Source of the DNA: Holophagales bacterium
GTDB lineage: Bacteria > Acidobacteriota > Thermoanaerobaculia > Multivoradales > Multivoraceae
Length of the DNA: 64,000 bases
Direction: 5' to 3'
NCBI GenBank assembly: GCA_009843505.1
Contig: VYDI01000009.1
Location: 119,214 to 183,213 of the forward strand
Shown here: positions 25,905 through 33,607 of the stretch, piece by piece
How the letters are laid out: each line of letters starts with the position of its first letter
Numbering within the stretch: position 1 is the first letter of the stretch
Notes under the pieces: generated by a model
Seen by the model: only the letters and a program-made list of their open reading frames with translations
Told to the model about the DNA's origin: nothing
The model's database searches: none
Position numbers and translations under genes: made by a program

Positions 25905-27104
25905 TTGACCTGCTGCGCCATCGTCCCGGCCGCGGGCGCCGGCCGACGGTTCGGTGGTGGCCGGCCCAAGCAGTTCGTGCCGGTTCTCGGGAGACCGCTT
26001 CTCGCGTGGACGGTCGAGCGGCTGCTGGCGGCGCCCGAGGTTGAGCGTCTTGTGGTTGCCGCACCGCGCGGATTCACGGAGGAGACTCGGGGAATGCTGA
26101 TGCGGGAGGTTCCGGCTCGGCCTGGCGTGGACCTCTCCGCGGTCGAGGGCGGACGGCGCCGGCAGGACTCCGTGAGAGCCGCACTCGCGGCAGCGGAGGT
26201 CGCCCCGTCCGATTGGGTGGCGGTGCACGACGGCGCTCGCCCCTGTCTGGCCGCGACCGATCTGGCGGAAGTGGTGCGGAGGGCCGCCGGCAGCGGCTGC
26301 GTGGGCGCGGTGCTCGGTCGCCCGGTAAGCGACACCCTGAAGACGGCCGAGGGTGGCCGACTCCACGAGACGGTCGACCGTTCCGGCCTGTTCCGGGCCG
26401 AGACACCGCAGGTGTTTCGGGCCGCGGATCTACGCGAGGCGCTCGAGCGGGCGGAGCGGGAGGACCTGCGGGTTGGGGATGAGAGCAGTCTGTTCGAGCC
26501 GGGCTCGGTGGCGGCAGTCGCCGCCTCCCATCCGAATCCAAAGCTGACCGATCCCTCGGACCTGCCCGCGATCGAGGCCCTCCTCCGGTCGGAGCGCGAG
26601 GCCTCGCCGGCGCTGGAGACGGCCGTAGGGCATGGCTACGACATTCACCGGCTGAAGGCCGGCCGCCCGTTGATCCTGGGCGGCCAGCGCATACCGCACG
26701 AGACGGGCCTCGATGGCCACAGCGATGCCGATGTCGTGCTCCACGCGATCGGTGATGCCCTGCTCGGCGCCGCTGGCCTGGGCGATCTGGGAGTGCACTT
26801 CCCGCCGTCCGACGAGACCTGGCGCGGCGCGGACAGCTCGGAGCTGTTGCGCCGGATCGTCGCGATGGCCCTGGAGCGGGGCTTCGCGGTCCGGAACTGC
26901 GACGTGACGCTCATCGCCGAGCGCCCGTCGATGGCCCTGTACCGCTCGGCGATCGAAGAGCATGTCGCGGGGTTGCTTCGTATCGGACCCGAGCGGATGA
27001 ACTTCAAGGCGACGACCCACGAAGGACTCGGCCCGCTGGGCAGGGGCGAAGGCATGGCGGCCCATGCGACCGTGCTGATCGAGCGCCCGCGGACTGGTGC
27101 GTGA
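25905..27104 (+). CDS. ispDF: Bifunctional IspD/IspF (MEP cytidylyltransferase and MECDP synthase)
   Basis: Protein of 399 residues fusing two steps of the MEP isoprenoid pathway. Residues 1-225 are IspD (IVPAAGAGRRFGGGRPKQF nucleotide-binding motif, VHDGARPCL, GLFRAETPQVF). Residues 235-399 are IspF (GHGYDIHRLKAGRPLILGG with the metal-binding Asp/His pair, GHSDADVVLHAIGDALLGAA, and NFKATTHEGLGPLGRGEG). The missing middle enzyme, IspE, must be elsewhere. Fusions of this order are known in several phyla. The TTG start at 25905 begins immediately before the conserved strand. The stop overlaps the rlmB GTG. Confidence 0.95.
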   Translation: MTCCAIVPAAGAGRRFGGGRPKQFVPVLGRPLLAWTVERLLAAPEVERLVVAAPRGFTEETRGMLMREVPARPGVDLSAVEGGRRRQDSVRAALAAAEVAPSDWVAVHDGARPCLAATDLAEVVRRAAGSGCVGAVLGRPVSDTLKTAEGGRLHETVDRSGLFRAETPQVFRAADLREALERAEREDLRVGDESSLFEPGSVAAVAASHPNPKLTDPSDLPAIEALLRSEREASPALETAVGHGYDIHRLKAGRPLILGGQRIPHETGLDGHSDADVVLHAIGDALLGAAGLGDLGVHFPPSDETWRGADSSELLRRIVAMALERGFAVRNCDVTLIAERPSMALYRSAIEEHVAGLLRIGPERMNFKATTHEGLGPLGRGEGMAAHATVLIERPRTGA

Positions 27105-27862
27105 GCGGACGGTGGGGCGTGCCTGAACGTCGAGAGGAAGGTCGGTGGCGGCTGGGATTCCAGCCGGTGCGGGAGATCCTGCGGAGCCAGCCTCATCGAG
27201 TCGCCGAGGTGCTCATCTCGCGCTCCGCCGGCGACCGGCGCCGGACCATCGAGGGGCTTTGCGAACGGCATCGCGTGCGGGTCCGGAGCGTCGCGCCTGG
27301 CGAACTGCGGGCGCGTCTCGTGGAGGCGGGCCAGGACCAGGCGGCGGCGCGCGGCTTCGCGGCCAGTCTGGTGGATGCGGAACGCGGCGGCACGTCGGCG
27401 GCCGCGATCGACCCCGGCCTCGTCGTCCTGCTTGAGGACGTCCAGGATCCGCGAAATCTGGGCGCCCTCCTTCGCGTCTGCGAGGGCGCCGGGGTCGGCC
27501 GTGTGCTGATCCGCGATCGCGGCGCGGCGCCACTGTCACCGGCGGCCGCGGGCGCAGCCGCCGGCGCGGTCGACTGGCTGACCATTGAACGGATCACGAA
27601 CAGCGCCCGTGAGATCGAGCGCCTCAAGCAGGAGGGCTTCTGGGTCTACGGGGCCGACGCCGCCGGCGAACCGCCGTGGACCGTGGACCTGAGCGGTCCG
27701 GTCGTCGTCTGCATCGGCGGCGAGGCACGGGGACTTCGACGTCGCACGAGAAGTCTCTGCGACGGCCTGCTTGGGTTGCCCATGCGTGGCCGCGTCGAAT
27801 CCCTCAACCTGTCGACGGCGGCTGCCGCGCTGCTCTACGAGGCGGTGCGCCAGCGTGCCTGA
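27101..27862 (+). CDS. rlmB: 23S rRNA 2'-O-methyltransferase RlmB/TrmH family
   Basis: Protein of 253 residues of the SPOUT (SpoU) family. An N-terminal substrate-binding domain starts GFQPVREILRSQPHRV. The three trefoil-knot motifs are intact: LEDVQDPRNLGALLRVCEG, VCIGGEARGLRR and LPMRGRVESLNLSTAAAALLYE. This layout matches RlmB, which methylates G2251 of 23S rRNA. It is the last gene of the rplM run and overlaps ispDF by four bases. Confidence 0.9.
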   Translation: MSGRWGVPERREEGRWRLGFQPVREILRSQPHRVAEVLISRSAGDRRRTIEGLCERHRVRVRSVAPGELRARLVEAGQDQAAARGFAASLVDAERGGTSAAAIDPGLVVLLEDVQDPRNLGALLRVCEGAGVGRVLIRDRGAAPLSPAAAGAAAGAVDWLTIERITNSAREIERLKQEGFWVYGADAAGEPPWTVDLSGPVVVCIGGEARGLRRRTRSLCDGLLGLPMRGRVESLNLSTAAAALLYEAVRQRA

Positions 27863-27913
27863 CGGCCTTCCCTAGCCGAACCGCTCGCAAAGAAGGCGGC
27901 GATCACTGAACGC

Positions 27914-27974
27914 CGAATCCCGTCTCCCGCTCCGGGCCGTGCTCCGCGCGGCGTGGAGCGGGAGACGGGATTCG
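27914..27974. repeat. Inverted copy of the tRNA-Gly 3' end (20-bp arms, 21-base centre)
   Basis: The 20 bases at 27914-27933 are the exact reverse complement of 27955-27974, which form the T-arm/acceptor 3' end of the minus-strand tRNA-Gly, through two bases of its CCA. Only this 3' fragment is duplicated; no remaining tRNA body can be recognised in 27863-27913. The two arms could form a long hairpin that competes with tRNA folding or stops transcription of the tRNA cluster. Confidence 0.9.
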
Positions 27975-28028
27975 AACCCGCGACCAACAGCTTGGAAGGC
28001 TGTGACTCTACCCCTGAGTTACTCCCGC
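27954..28028 (-). tRNA. tRNA-Gly (TCC), CCA encoded
   Basis: A 75-base cloverleaf read on the minus strand: acceptor GCGGGAG pairs with CTCCCGC, D-arm has CTCAGGGGTAGAG, anticodon stem ACAGC/GCTGT with loop CTTCCAA (anticodon TCC), T-arm GGGTTCGAATCCC, discriminator T and encoded CCA at 27956-27954. It is third in the minus-strand Thr-Tyr-Gly cluster. Confidence 0.97.
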
Positions 28029-28048
28029 GCACCCGCGAGGGGAGGAAG

Positions 28049-28135
28049 TGGTGGAGGCGGATGGATTCGAACCACCGTAGGGCTTTGCCCGACAGATTTA
28101 CAGTCTGTTGCCTTTGACCGCTCGGCCACACCTCC
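28049..28135 (-). tRNA. tRNA-Tyr (GTA), CCA encoded
   Basis: An 87-base gene with the long variable arm of class II tRNAs. Acceptor GGAGGTG pairs with CGCCTCC (one G-T pair), anticodon loop contains CTGTAAA (anticodon GTA), T-arm GGTTCGAATCC, discriminator A and encoded CCA. It lies 20 bases upstream of tRNA-Gly in the same transcript. Confidence 0.97.
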
Positions 28136-28148
28136 GGCAACCTCCCCG

Positions 28149-28224
28149 TGGAGCCGGCACCCGGATTCGAACCGAGGACCTACTGCTTACAAGGCAGTTG
28201 CTCTACCAACTGAGCTATGCCGGC
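28149..28224 (-). tRNA. tRNA-Thr (TGT), CCA encoded
   Basis: A 76-base cloverleaf: acceptor GCCGGCA/TGCCGGC, D-arm AGCTCAGTTGGTAGAGC, anticodon stem CTGC/GCAG with loop CTTGTAA (anticodon TGT), T-arm CGGTTCGAATCCG, discriminator T and encoded CCA. It is first in the cluster, about 30 bases after the predicted transcription start. Confidence 0.97.
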
Positions 28225-28262
28225 CCTCGCTTGCGAGGCGCTTGACGCCACGGCGACGACGA

Positions 28263-28291
28263 ACTCTACGACAGCCGGGTGACGCTGACAA
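28263..28291 (-). promoter_or_regulatory. Sigma70-type promoter of the tRNA Thr-Tyr-Gly cluster
   Basis: On the minus strand, TTGTCA (28291-28286), a 17-base spacer and TAGAGT (28268-28263) point into tRNA-Thr. The predicted start is near 28256. The spacing and position are ideal for a stable-RNA promoter. Confidence 0.65.
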
Positions 28292-28306
28292 GAGTGCTGC
28301 GAGCCA

Positions 28307-28777
28307 CTACTCCGCAGCCACCACTGCCGTCGCCTCCACCTCGACCAACAACGACGGGAACACGAGTCCCGTGACCCCAACCCAGGTAGCCGCACGCGGC
28401 GGGTCGAGTTGCAGCACCTTGGCCTGGGCGCGGCCGACGGTCTGGACCTTCTCCGGGTCGATGTCCTTGATGAAGACCGTCGTCTTGACGATGTCCTCGG
28501 CGCTGGCCCCGGCCTGCTCCACGCGCTTGACGAGGTTGGAGAAGGCGATTTCCGCCTGCTCGGCGAGAGTGGCCGCGGGCGCGTCCGCGCCGTCGGCCAT
28601 ACCGACCTGGCCGGAGATGCGGATGGTGGTGACGCCGTTCGCGGTCGTCCTGGCGATGTGGGAGAAGCCCTGCTGCGAGCCGAGGAATTCCGTCTTCAAG
28701 TCTTGTGCCTCCGTGGTGGCGGTCGCGAGCAGGAGCACACCGAGGAAGAAGGCAAAGTGATGCGGTTGTCTCTTCAT
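28307..28777 (-). CDS. Exported RidA (YjgF/YER057c/UK114) family protein
   Basis: Protein of 156 residues. A signal peptide (FAFFLGVLLLATATTEAQ) precedes a RidA domain with IRISGQVGM, EQAEIAFSNLVKRVEQAGAS, DIVKTTVFIKDID and a C-terminal VEVEATAVV. Cytosolic RidA deaminates reactive enamine/imine intermediates of PLP enzymes. The conserved Arg of active RidA appears replaced in the PRAATWVGV segment only in context, so activity is uncertain. Secreted paralogues are common but uncharacterised. It is divergent from the ThuA gene. Confidence 0.85.
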   Translation of the reverse strand: MKRQPHHFAFFLGVLLLATATTEAQDLKTEFLGSQQGFSHIARTTANGVTTIRISGQVGMADGADAPAATLAEQAEIAFSNLVKRVEQAGASAEDIVKTTVFIKDIDPEKVQTVGRAQAKVLQLDPPRAATWVGVTGLVFPSLLVEVEATAVVAAE

Positions 28778-28882
28778 TTGAGGCTCCTGGAGTCGTGCCG
28801 GGTTTGGTCGGTTTGAAGTAGGGGTCGAGGGTTGGGGTGCGTACGATAGCGCGCTGGTACGCTGCCGGCGGAGGTTCGGCTC

Positions 28883-29911
28883 ATGAAACGTGGTTTCTCA
28901 GTTCCCGGCCTGGTGGCGTTGTCCGCCTTGGTGATCATGTTCCTGCCTGCACCCGGACGGGGCAGCGATTCCCAATGGGTCACGTACCCGGGCGGCGACG
29001 GTCCGGGTGCCGGCCACAAGGTCGTCCTGATCGCCGGCGACGAGGAGTACCGCTCCGAGGAAGCAATGCCGATGCTGGGCAAACTGCTGTCGGTGCGTCA
29101 TGGGTTCGAGTGTGTGGTGCTGTTCTCGATCGACGCGGAGACCGGGGCGATCGATCCTGAGGAGCAGACGAACATTCCGGGTCTCGAAGCGCTGGGCGAC
29201 GCCGACCTGATGGTGATCGCCACCCGGTTCAGGGAGCTTCCCGACGGGCAGATGAAGCACATCGTCGACTACGTCGAGTCGGGGCGACCGATCGTGGGCC
29301 TGCGGACCGCGACCCACGCCTTCTCCTACCAGCGGAACCCGGACAGTCCGTACGCGCACTGGCACTTCCGCAGCGAGTCCTGGCCCGGCGGTTTCGGCCA
29401 GCAGGTGCTGGGCGACACCTGGATCAACCATCACGGCCGTCACGGCCAGGAGAGTACGCGCGGCGTCGTCGCTCCGGACGCGGCCGGCCATCCGATCCTG
29501 CGTGGGGTCGACGACGTCTGGGGCCCCACGGACGTTTACGGCCTGAGGAATCTCGGTGACGACGCGAACGTCCTGCTGCTCGGCGCCGTCCTCGCCGGCA
29601 TGTCGCCCGACGATCCGCCGGTCGAGGGACCGAAGAACGACCCGATGGTCCCGATCGCCTGGACCCGTTCCTACACCGCCGCCGGAGGCAAGACGGCGCG
29701 TGTCTTCACGACGACGATGGGCGCTTCCACGGACTTCGAGAGCGAGGGACTCCGCCGCCTGCTCGTGAACGCCGTGTACTGGGGTCTCGACTTGGAGGAC
29801 CGGATCCCGGAGCGGAGCGACGCCAGGGTCGTGGGCGAGTACGCGCCGACGGACTTCGGTTTCGGCAGTCAGGCCGTGGGCGTCATGCCGTCGGCCCACG
29901 CGCTGCCCTAG
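28883..29911 (+). CDS. Exported ThuA domain protein
   Basis: Protein of 342 residues with an N-terminal signal sequence (VALSALVIMFLPAPGRG). The body is a ThuA-like (class I glutamine-amidotransferase-like) fold: KVVLIAGDEEYRSEEAMPMLGKLL, DADLMVIATRFRELPDGQMKHIVDYVESGRPIVGLRTATHAF and a C-terminal GASTDFESEGLRRLLVNAVYWGL. ThuA proteins are linked to sugar (trehalose/disaccharide) use, but many are uncharacterised. It ends overlapping the stop of the convergent LMF gene by three bases. Confidence 0.85.
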   Translation: MKRGFSVPGLVALSALVIMFLPAPGRGSDSQWVTYPGGDGPGAGHKVVLIAGDEEYRSEEAMPMLGKLLSVRHGFECVVLFSIDAETGAIDPEEQTNIPGLEALGDADLMVIATRFRELPDGQMKHIVDYVESGRPIVGLRTATHAFSYQRNPDSPYAHWHFRSESWPGGFGQQVLGDTWINHHGRHGQESTRGVVAPDAAGHPILRGVDDVWGPTDVYGLRNLGDDANVLLLGAVLAGMSPDDPPVEGPKNDPMVPIAWTRSYTAAGGKTARVFTTTMGASTDFESEGLRRLLVNAVYWGLDLEDRIPERSDARVVGEYAPTDFGFGSQAVGVMPSAHALP

Positions 29912-31464
29912 CGCGCAACCGATCCCAGATCGTAGAGGAACTCACGCCGCCACCATTCGGCCCCGGTGCCGGGGTCGCTGAACCGGTAGTCGTAGAGACG
30001 GAGTCGCACGTAGCGCGGAGGCTCGGCCTGCCGGCTCGCCTCGCCGAGCAGCCCCAGAACCGCCGGGTCGCCCTCGAACAGACGCTCAACGAACGACCCG
30101 AGCCAGTCCGCTCCGGCCGGGTCCAGAGCCGCGAACCACATCTGCCAGTCGAGGCGCGGCATGTGCGGGAAGGCGGCGCGGGGCGGCCGCTCGAGGTCGC
30201 CGGGCTTGAACCGGAACGCGAGTTCGGTCCAGGTCGCGCCGTCGACGCTCGTCTCCACGACGATCTCCGGGCGCGAGGTCGTCATCGCGCGGAATAGGCC
30301 GTAGCCGTTGATCGAGCGGAAGGGTGCGATGGCGCGCAGCACGGGTGCCGCCGGATCGACCAGGACCCGGTCGACGAGGTCCGCCAGTCGAACCGTTGTC
30401 GGCGGCGTGTCCGGTCCGCGCGGCAGTGAGCGGGTGAGTTCTCGGGCGGTGACCGACAGGCTGAGCAGAAGGAACGTCGTGGCGACAAGCCACCGGATAG
30501 GCGTCCCGGCAAGGCGTGCGAGAAGGTGTGGATCGGCCGTGCTCATGGCCGATGGTTTGCCCTGTCTCAACGGACTTGTAGAGGGCGGATGGTCAAGCCA
30601 GGACAGGCACAACACCGCGGTCAGCAGGTTGAAGAAGCCATAGTTGCCCGTGGCGGCGATCAGGAGCTGGAGCGCCAGGAGGAACCACACTCCGGGCTTC
30701 CGCAGCCGGCGTGAGAAGACAAGCCACGGGACGACCAGCTCCACCCCGAACATGATGAGGACCGACAGCTGGTGAAACCAGTCCGGTAGATGGTGGACGT
30801 ACCAACTCGCGGCGACCGGCAGCGGCTGGGTGAAGTAGTGGACATCGAGCGCGGTCAGTCGCCACCAGGTCGGGTCGAGACTGAGCAGCTTGACCGCGCC
30901 GGACAGGAACATCAGCTTGACCACCAGCAGCCGGAAGAGCCACATCCCCGGTCGGGCCGCCGCCGGGTCCGGCGCCACCCGGAATGCGGCGCGGACGGTC
31001 GCTGCGACTGGCCGCCGTATGGCGCCGGCCGGAGCGTCGGCGGGTCCCCGGAACGGCCAGCCCAGAGGCGCCAGCACGACGGCGCACAGGGTCGCCTCCA
31101 GCAGCAGCGTGTCCCACTGGAACGCGAGAAAGGTCTGGCCGCCCCAGACCAGCGACAGGTAGCAGATCCAGAGCGCGGCGAAGACCGGCGCGGTCACCAT
31201 GCCGGCGATCGCGAGCAGGGACAGTAGGACACCGGCCGCGCAGAGCGCGTGGAGTGCACCGTCGCCGGCACCGAACCAGAGCAGGGACGGGACGTTGACG
31301 AACCGTTCGAATGCCCCGGCGCCGAGCACCCGTTCGAGGTAGGCGAAGAAGTCCCGTGCCGGGAGGATGCCCCGCGATCCGATCAGGCCGTCGATCTGGA
31401 CCCACAGGGAAACGAAGGCAACCAGGTGAACGCCGGCCAGGAGTCGCAGAAGCAGTCGCGGCAC
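29908..31464 (-). CDS. Lipase maturation factor (LMF1-like) family membrane protein
   Basis: Protein of 518 residues. The first 370 residues contain about eight hydrophobic helices with LMF-family motifs: GSRGILPARDF, FLAFQWDTLLLEATLCAVVLAPLGWPF, FRLLVVKLMFLSGAVKLLS and a DWFHQ segment. The C-terminal domain (TELAFRFKPGDLERPP, PHMPRLDWQMWFAAL) is the globular part seen in vertebrate LMF1, an ER chaperone for lipases. Bacterial members have no defined role; assisting folding of secreted hydrolases is a guess. Confidence 0.88.
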   Translation of the reverse strand: MPRLLLRLLAGVHLVAFVSLWVQIDGLIGSRGILPARDFFAYLERVLGAGAFERFVNVPSLLWFGAGDGALHALCAAGVLLSLLAIAGMVTAPVFAALWICYLSLVWGGQTFLAFQWDTLLLEATLCAVVLAPLGWPFRGPADAPAGAIRRPVAATVRAAFRVAPDPAAARPGMWLFRLLVVKLMFLSGAVKLLSLDPTWWRLTALDVHYFTQPLPVAASWYVHHLPDWFHQLSVLIMFGVELVVPWLVFSRRLRKPGVWFLLALQLLIAATGNYGFFNLLTAVLCLSWLDHPPSTSPLRQGKPSAMSTADPHLLARLAGTPIRWLVATTFLLLSLSVTARELTRSLPRGPDTPPTTVRLADLVDRVLVDPAAPVLRAIAPFRSINGYGLFRAMTTSRPEIVVETSVDGATWTELAFRFKPGDLERPPRAAFPHMPRLDWQMWFAALDPAGADWLGSFVERLFEGDPAVLGLLGEASRQAEPPRYVRLRLYDYRFSDPGTGAEWWRREFLYDLGSVAR

Positions 31465-31538
31465 GACGCCTATCCTGCCCGAGGCGGTGGCATACTGCGG
31501 CGCCTGACGACGAACCGATCCGGCGAGGGATAAGCGCG

Positions 31539-32681
31539 ATGGAGATGGAGACCTTCGATCTCGAGCGGCAACAGTCGCTCTGGGAACATCGCGTCGACAT
31601 CAACCTGAGCGAGAGTGGCGTCGAACCGCTGACGCTGGCCGGCCTGGCGGCGCTGGGGCTCGATCTGGACGGACTGCACTCGATGCCGCTCGAGTACATC
31701 CAGTCGAACGGTACGCCGGAACTGCGCGCGCAGCTCGCCGGGCACTACGCGGGGGCGACGATCGAGAATCTGCTGGTGACCACCGGCTCGGCCGAGGCGA
31801 ACTACGTGGCCGTGCAGGTGCTGGTCGCACCGGGCGACGAAGTGGTCGCTATCGTGCCGAACTACCTGCAGGTAGGTCTGACGGCCCGTGGTCTCGGGGC
31901 GGCGGTGCGAGACATACCGCTGCTCCCCGGCGCTGACGAATCGACCTGGTCGCTCGACTGGGACGCGTTCGAGGACGCGGTGGGCGAGCGGACGAAGCTC
32001 ATCTATCTGAGTCATCCGAACAACCCGACCGGTCACGTGTTCACGCCTTCGGAGCTCGACCGGATCGCCGCCGCCGCGGAGCGGGTCGGCGCCTGGGTTC
32101 TGTCGGACGAGGTCTACCGCGGCGCCGTGCACGACCTGGCACCCGGAGAGGAGGCCCCCGGCATGTGGGGGCGGAGTGAGCGCGTCGTCGTCGTTTCGAG
32201 CCTGTCCAAGTCGTACGGTCTGCCGGGCGCCCGCTTGGGCTGGATGGTCGGTCCGCCCGAGTTCGTCGAGCGCTGCTGGGCGAGGCGGGACTTCACGACC
32301 ATCGCTCCCGCGGCGCTTTCCGACCCGATCGCACGGTTCGCGACCGAGCCGTCGAACCAGGAACGGCTGTTCGAACGGGCGCGGCGGATGATGCGCACCA
32401 ACCGTGCGACCTTCCGCGACTGGACCGGCCGGCAGAACGGCGCCATCGGCTATCGCGAGCCGCGGGCCGGCGCCTACGGCTTCGTGCCGCTGCTGGAGAA
32501 CGGCCGTCCGGCCGACTGCGTCGCCTTCACCGAACGGCTCCGGCTGAACCGCAGTGTTCTGCTGGTCGCGGGCCGCTGGGCCGGAATGCCCGGCTACCTC
32601 CGCTTCGGTCTGGGTGTCGAGCCGGAGGCCTTCGCGGAGGGCCTGCACCGGGTCGAACTGGAGCTCCGCGACGGAGGCTAG
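31539..32681 (+). CDS. PLP-dependent aminotransferase class I/II
   Basis: Protein of 380 residues with a fold-type I PLP site: GSAEANYVAVQVLVAPGD, HPNNPTGHVFTPSELD, LSDEVYRG and the Schiff-base lysine in SSLSKSYGLPGARLGW. The C-terminal GRWAGMPGYLRFGLG provides the carboxylate-binding arginine. Substrate cannot be assigned; valine/pyruvate or aromatic/aspartate transaminases share these motifs. The ATG at 31539 follows the divergent LMF gene. The CitE-like gene starts nine bases after its stop, so the two may act together. Confidence 0.88.
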   Translation: MEMETFDLERQQSLWEHRVDINLSESGVEPLTLAGLAALGLDLDGLHSMPLEYIQSNGTPELRAQLAGHYAGATIENLLVTTGSAEANYVAVQVLVAPGDEVVAIVPNYLQVGLTARGLGAAVRDIPLLPGADESTWSLDWDAFEDAVGERTKLIYLSHPNNPTGHVFTPSELDRIAAAAERVGAWVLSDEVYRGAVHDLAPGEEAPGMWGRSERVVVVSSLSKSYGLPGARLGWMVGPPEFVERCWARRDFTTIAPAALSDPIARFATEPSNQERLFERARRMMRTNRATFRDWTGRQNGAIGYREPRAGAYGFVPLLENGRPADCVAFTERLRLNRSVLLVAGRWAGMPGYLRFGLGVEPEAFAEGLHRVELELRDGG

Positions 32682-32690
32682 AGTCGCTTC

Positions 32691-33590
32691 GTGAGCAGCA
32701 CCCGGCTTCGGCGCGCCGTCCACTTCGTTCCGGGCGGCAACGAGCGCATGCTGACCAAGTCGCTGGGTCTCGAGGCTGACACGCTGATCCTCGATCTCGA
32801 GGACGCGGTGACGCCGGATCGGAAGGTTGAGGTTCGCCGCGAGGTAGCCGGCTGGCTGGAGGCGACGGACTTCGGCGGCAAGGAGCGGGCAGTACGGGTC
32901 AACGACCTGATGACGCCCTGGGGCCGGGAGGATGTCGAGGTCACGATGGAGCACCCGCCCGACGCCTACGTCGTACCGAAAGTGAGCGGCGTCGATGACG
33001 TGCTGCGGGTCGATCGGCTGGTCGCCCAACTCGAGATGGCCCACGGCCACGACCTGGGCGGCATCGCGCTGATCCTGATCGCTACCGAGACGGCCGGCGG
33101 TGCGCTGAACCTCGCTCACCTGACCGCCACCAACCGTGTTTCGGCCCTGACCTGGGGCGCCGAGGACCTTTCCGTCTCGATCGGCGCGAGCCGGCGCCGG
33201 GACGAGCGCGGCGAGTACCTGGACGTGTTCCGCTACTGCCGGTCGATGACCCTGCTGGCCGCGCGTGCCGGCGGCGCCCAGCCGATCGACAGCGTGTTCA
33301 CCGACATCGGCGACCTGGACGCCCTGCGACTCGACTGCCAGCGAGCTGCCTGGATGGGGTTCGAGGGCAAGATGACGATCCACCCGAACCAGATCCCGAT
33401 CGTCAACGACGTGTTCACGCCGAGTGCCGAGGAGGTCGCCTCGGCCTCCGCCCTGGTTGCCGCGTTCGCAGAGAACCAGGCTCAGGGCCGCATGGCCTTC
33501 CGCCACGAAGGACAGATGGTCGACGCCCCTCACCTGCACCGCGCGGAACGGCTGCTCGACCGGGCCCGCCAGGCCGGCGCGATCGAGTAG
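32691..33590 (+). CDS. HpcH/HpaI aldolase/citrate lyase (CitE-like) family protein
   Basis: Protein of 299 residues, GTG start. It shows RRAVHFVPGGNERMLTKSLG, TLILDLEDAVTPDRK (metal-binding), VPKVSGVDDVL, ALILIATETAGGALN (catalytic Glu region), LTWGAEDLSVSIG and MGFEGKMTIHPNQI. The family includes citrate lyase beta, malyl-CoA/methylmalyl-CoA lyases and thioesterases. No citrate lyase alpha/gamma genes are nearby, so a stand-alone acyl-CoA lyase or thioesterase is more likely. Confidence 0.85.
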   Translation: MSSTRLRRAVHFVPGGNERMLTKSLGLEADTLILDLEDAVTPDRKVEVRREVAGWLEATDFGGKERAVRVNDLMTPWGREDVEVTMEHPPDAYVVPKVSGVDDVLRVDRLVAQLEMAHGHDLGGIALILIATETAGGALNLAHLTATNRVSALTWGAEDLSVSIGASRRRDERGEYLDVFRYCRSMTLLAARAGGAQPIDSVFTDIGDLDALRLDCQRAAWMGFEGKMTIHPNQIPIVNDVFTPSAEEVASASALVAAFAENQAQGRMAFRHEGQMVDAPHLHRAERLLDRARQAGAIE

Positions 33591-33607
33591 GGCTGCGGCG
33601 CGGCGGA

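Noticed and set aside
27863..27933. A second tRNA-Gly gene on the plus strand
   Set aside because: Only the 20-base 3' end is present; the D-arm and anticodon arm cannot be formed.
31470..33539. A 689-codon open frame on the minus strand
   Set aside because: Antisense to clear aminotransferase and CitE-like genes; no recognisable motifs.
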